NCBI GenBank assembly: GCA_023374045.1
Contig: CM041780.1
Location: 33,040,337-33,104,336, forward strand
Length of the DNA stretch: 64,000 nucleotides
Direction: 5' to 3'
DNA from: Limonium bicolor
Lineage: Eukaryota > Streptophyta > Magnoliopsida > Caryophyllales > Plumbaginaceae
Translations under genes and position numbers: made by a program
Shown: piece by piece, positions 60,730 to 64,000 of the stretch
Numbering within the stretch: the first letter of the stretch is position 1
How the letters are laid out: every line of letters begins with the position of its first letter
The notes under the pieces: model-generated
Databases searched by the model: none
The model's input: the letters and a program-made list of their open reading frames with translations, nothing else
Told to the model about the DNA's origin: nothing

Positions 60730-61070
60730 GGTGGCGTCCGACCCAGGGGTCCGACCCAAGTATGGGCCGGACGGCCTCTGTTAGACGCCAGTGAATGGTT
60801 CTGGAATGGTCAGACCCAGAGGATTTGGGTCGGACATGGGTCGGACGGGTGTGTTTTAAAGGGCAGTTAAATTTCTGGAGTGGTCCGACCCAGTTTGTTA
60901 GGTCGGACATGGGTCGGACAGATGAGGTTTAGAAGACGGAAAATTTCTGGAATGGTCCGACCCAGTTGGTTGGGTCGGACGTGGGTCGGACAAGTGGAGT
61001 TTTCAAACCCGAAAGTTACTGGAAGGGTCCGACCCAGTTGGTGGGTCGGACGGTGGGTCGGACGACCCTT
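60730..61070 (+). repeat. Hairpin minisatellite GTCCGACCCA...TGGGTCGGAC in LTR F
   Basis: Five units of roughly 65-80 bp each carry TCTGGAATGG or a variant, then GTCCGACCCAG, a short loop and one or two (T)GGGTCGGAC blocks. Unit design matches the LTR C array but the pairing core is different. Confidence 0.9.
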
Positions 61071-61086
61071 AACACTTAAAAAAAAA

Positions 61087-62392
61087 GGGAAATTTCATGA
61101 TATACCCCTGAGGTTTGAGCGAATTTTACGAGATACCCCCGAGGTTTCATTTTCATTACGAGATACCCCAGAGGTTTCATTTTTTTATGATATACCCCTG
61201 AGGTTTCATTTTCATTACGATATACCCCTATGGTTTCAATTTTATTACGAGATTCCCCAGTTCAGATTCTAATATATTATATTTTCATATCCTCATTTTA
61301 CCCTCACCCCATATGCCCCGCAACATGGATTTATGGTCAAATTTTTAAAAAATTTAGAATATAAACCAAATGCACAGAAAAATTAAAGATCAATTTAAAT
61401 TTTAATTCAATTTTAAAAACAAAAATAAATTAAAAAAATTAAACTTTTAAAAGTTTAAAATAAATAGAAATGACCAAACAATAAAAAAATAAATAATCTA
61501 TTTAAAAAACATATATTGTTACATAATTTAAAAACTATTATAGCAATTATATTTAAAGAGCAAAAAAATAATTTTTATACTTTATTTTCTAATTTAAAAT
61601 AATGATTTTTTCTATGTACTATATGAAATTATTGCTTTTAATATTCTTTATATTATTGTTATACTTTTTACAATATTAATACATATCGTAACTCCTTAAC
61701 AAGTTATGTTTATTTTGCAAAATAATTTACTTTTTATTTTTTAGTCATTTCCATCTATTATTTTTTTTTGTTTTATGTTTATTTAATTATATTCATTTTT
61801 TAATATTGATTTCAAATTTTGTATGAAATTTAATTTATATGAGCATTTTATTTAAGTTTCAAATTCAAACAAAACTTTGACCATATATCCCTTAGATTAT
61901 TGCGGGGCATATGATTTTGAGCCACCGCTATAATTGTTTTTAATTATGTAACAATATAAGTTTTTTAAATAGATTTTTTTTGTTGGTTAGTCATTTCTAT
62001 TTATTTTAAACCTTTCATGATTCTAATTTTTTAATTTGTTTTTATACTTTTATTTATGTTTTTTAAATTGAAATAAAATTTTAATTGATCTTTAATTTTT
62101 ATGTGTATTTTGTTCATATTTTAAATTTTTTAAAAATTTGACCATAAATCCATGTTACGGGGCATATGAGGTGAGGGTAAAATGAGGATATGAAAAATAT
62201 TATATATTAGAATCTGAACTGAGGGGCATCTCGTAATAAAATGAAACCTCAGGGGTATATCGTAATGAAAATGAAACCTTAGGGGTATATCATAAAAAAA
62301 TGAAACCTCGGGGTATCTCGTAATGAAAATGAAACCTCGGGGGTATCTCGTAAAATTCACTCAACCCTCGGGGATATATCGTGAAATTTCCC
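61087..62392 (+). mobile_element. Mutator-like foldback element (1.3 kb), 9-bp TSD
   Basis: It starts GGGAAATTTCATGATATACC and ends with the inverted counterpart, GATATATCGTGAAATTTCCC. The arms (about 61087-61560 and 61920-62392) are complementary over some 475 bases with scattered differences, leaving an AT-rich loop. Each arm begins with about five sub-repeats of roughly 31 bp (GATACCCC, GAGGTTTCATTTTCATTACG). The flanks are A9 at 61078-61086 and A10 at 62393-62402, consistent with a 9-bp duplication as in MULEs. Frames of 130 and 76 codons in the arms come from the sub-repeats. No transposase is present, so it is non-autonomous. Confidence 0.85.
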
Positions 62393-62401
62393 AAAAAAAA
62401 A

Positions 62402-62868
62402 AGAAATCTTGAATTCTAAGGATGATAATTGGTGATATGGTATGCCTTTGGTAGGGTAGTAATGATTAGGACCCTAAGAACTTAAGGGATTGAGTTAATT
62501 TAAGTAAGAACCTTAATGTTTAAAGTTAAGTTTATAAGGTTAAGAGGTAAGGACTTAAGAGGAAATCCAATGGGAATCTTTAGGGACTAAGTTAGTTAAG
62601 TAAGGTGCAAATACCTAATGGCCTAAAAATGAATCAATGTTTTAGGTTTGTGAATTGGGACCCCGGAGAAGGTTAAACAAACGACAGCCGATGGTGAACG
62701 GTACAATCTTTCTTGTGACCTGCTTGCTAACGAGGTGTCCCTCGGCTTGTGTGCTATCTGTTTACTTGCTATGACTAAGACAAGATAAAGCATGCAACCG
62801 GTTATATTTGTTCTCGTTGTGTATGTGTTTTCTTTGCACTAACCCACGAGATTTGAGATTGTTACTTT
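62402..62868 (+). mobile_element. LTR F, part 2
   Basis: It continues F after the foldback element. The stretch near 62640-62830 (CCCCGGAGAAGGTTAAAC, AGACAAGATAAAGCATGCAA) corresponds to the part of LTR A around 15735-15860 at the expected order. It is cut by LTR G. Confidence 0.65.
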
Positions 62869-64000
62869 AATACCCCGGATCTAAAAATCGTGATTAAATT
62901 ACTCTAAATATGATTATTAAAGGCCTAATGGTGCCTAAAGAATATTGGTAAGGGAAATAAAACCAAAAGACAAGAGAAAATGCGTAAAACGCGAAAAACG
63001 CTAAAACGTGCATTAAATGAGTAAAGGAGATATTTGATCTCGTTAGGGTCCGAGAGGGATTCCTAAGGCTTAATTATGCCTAATTAATATGTGGGAATGA
63101 TTCCCGAAGAAAACGGATCCAAATAATGGATTAAAACGCTAACGGAGTTTTAAAGCACGTTTTTCGAGAAAACCCGAAAACATGACTTTAAGTGGTCAAA
63201 TGGACCCATAAAAATTATAGTTGATTAAATAACTATAATTAAGTATTAGTGGAAGCTTAATAACCATTAAAATTTATTAAACGATCAAAAAATTCTGGAA
63301 AAAACGGACCCGTAAGTGAATAGTGTCAAACACGGGTAAAATAACGAGCGTTTTCTGTCAAACCAAAAAAAAAAACGCTCCCGCATGTATGTATATAGTA
63401 GGCCGATTTTTGTGGGGTTAATTAGCCTTCCCCCTTACTAATAGCTAGTAAATATAACAAAGAAAGAAAAGAAAAGAAAAAGTAAGAAAGGGAATAGTAT
63501 AAGTGGTATTAGTACTCTCTCTCCCCCTCTTTTCCTTTCATTCACGATTGTTTTTCCCCCCTCCAACTAAACTCCTTCTTCTTCCTCTGTAATTACCGAT
63601 TCGAGAAGGAAGCTCACAAGCCCCATCTCCTTCCTCCTCTCACTTGCTCATTCTTCACCAAATCACACAAAAATTGTACCGTTAGATTCGTATCGGCGAG
63701 GGCTACGTTTTCCACCCCTCAAAATCTTGATTCCTCCACCTTCACCCCCATGGGTGTTTTGCCTTTTGAAGCTTGAGGAGCTGATTTTGACTCTCCTTCA
63801 CCACCTTGATGCCTTAAGGTAATAATAAGCAAGAGTTTCACTCATTTCTAACTTGTTTTCCAATTTTGGAAAAATTCCTCCACGTTGAATATTCTCTATT
63901 TCAGCCGGTTACTTCATGTCCTTGTGGAGTGGTGGAACTTCATCATTTTGATTGCCAAGCTCTCCTTTAGGATACTCTAAGGTAATATCTAAGCTAGAGC
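62869..64000 (+). mobile_element. LTR G, 5' part, runs off the window
   Basis: The start is TTTAATACCCCGG, a variant of TGAAATACCCCGA, followed by sequence matching LTR A from 13115 on in order (ATTAAATTACTCTAA, AACGGATCCAAATAATG, ATAACGAGCGTTTTCTGT). TATA-like GTATGTATATAG lies near 63383, 517 bases from the start as in A. AG|GTAA sites are at 63819 and 63982. The atypical first base suggests either a mutated end or a boundary a few bases off. Confidence 0.75.
63816..63988 (+). promoter_or_regulatory. Two putative 5' splice donors, LTR G
   Basis: AAG|GTAATA occurs twice, with GT at 63819 and 63982 (+950 and +1113). A third site would fall beyond the window. Confidence 0.4.

Larger units (their letters stand above)
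58359..61086 (+). mobile_element. LTR F, part 1
   Basis: It starts TGAAATACCCCAAACT inside E. It has AG|GTAA sites at 59299, 59466 and 59660 and a hairpin array at 60730-61070, then a nine-A run (61078-61086) that is the left target duplication of the foldback transposon. Confidence 0.8.

Noticed and set aside
60880..61272. 130-codon frame with repeated DTPEVSF-like peptides
   Set aside because: It runs from the LTR F minisatellite across the transposon border into the foldback arm, so it joins two unrelated repeats.

Overview
The window looks like heterochromatic, retrotransposon-packed DNA of a flowering plant, probably one with a large genome. I find no host gene, rRNA or intact tRNA. Essentially all 64 kb can be assigned to LTR retrotransposons inserted into one another, plus one foldback DNA transposon. 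The evidence is paired long direct repeats, 5-bp target-site duplications, primer-binding sites for plant tRNA-iMet and tRNA-Arg, polypurine tracts, and one recognisable but frameshifted gag gene. Percent identities and ages were not computed.

Layout. 1-301 is the end of a minus-strand LTR inserted in the 5' LTR of element A. Element A is a decayed Ty3/gypsy element, possibly chromovirus-like: 5' LTR remnant 302-2698, PBS 2704-2714, dead internal region to 13114, 3' LTR 13115-16142 cut short. A complete solo LTR (7098-12317, TSD TTGAA) sits inside A. At 16142/16143 A is fused to minus-strand element B, a relative of A. B's internal DNA is split into 16143-17509, 36994-37725 and 46861-47578, and its LTR is 47596-51859. 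Two Tat/Ogre-type elements with tRNA-Arg PBS sequences are inserted in B. E1 (17510-36988, TSD GATCC) has about 6.26-kb LTRs around a 7-kb interior without recognisable gag or pol. E2 (37731-46855, TSD CTCTC) carries a broken gag and no pol.

From 51906 to the right edge, four related LTRs (C, E, F, G) lie in the same orientation, each starting inside the previous one. A 2.2-kb solo LTR of another family (D, 54162-56369, TSD CTTCG) lies in C, and a 1.3-kb Mutator-like foldback element (61087-62392) lies in F.

The most interesting signals are structural. (1) The A-family LTRs share a ladder of AG|GTAA splice-donor matches at nearly constant offsets (about +935, +1100, +1285), and those with visible 3' parts have an acceptor-like site 300-430 bp before the LTR end; this suggests an intron inside the LTR leader. 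(2) Several LTRs carry short hairpin minisatellites whose core sequence changes while the pairing is kept. (3) In E1 and E2 the start of the 3' LTR can pair with unrelated sequences beginning exactly 75 nt upstream, enclosing the polypurine tract. (4) E1 and E2 share an internal block although their LTRs are different.
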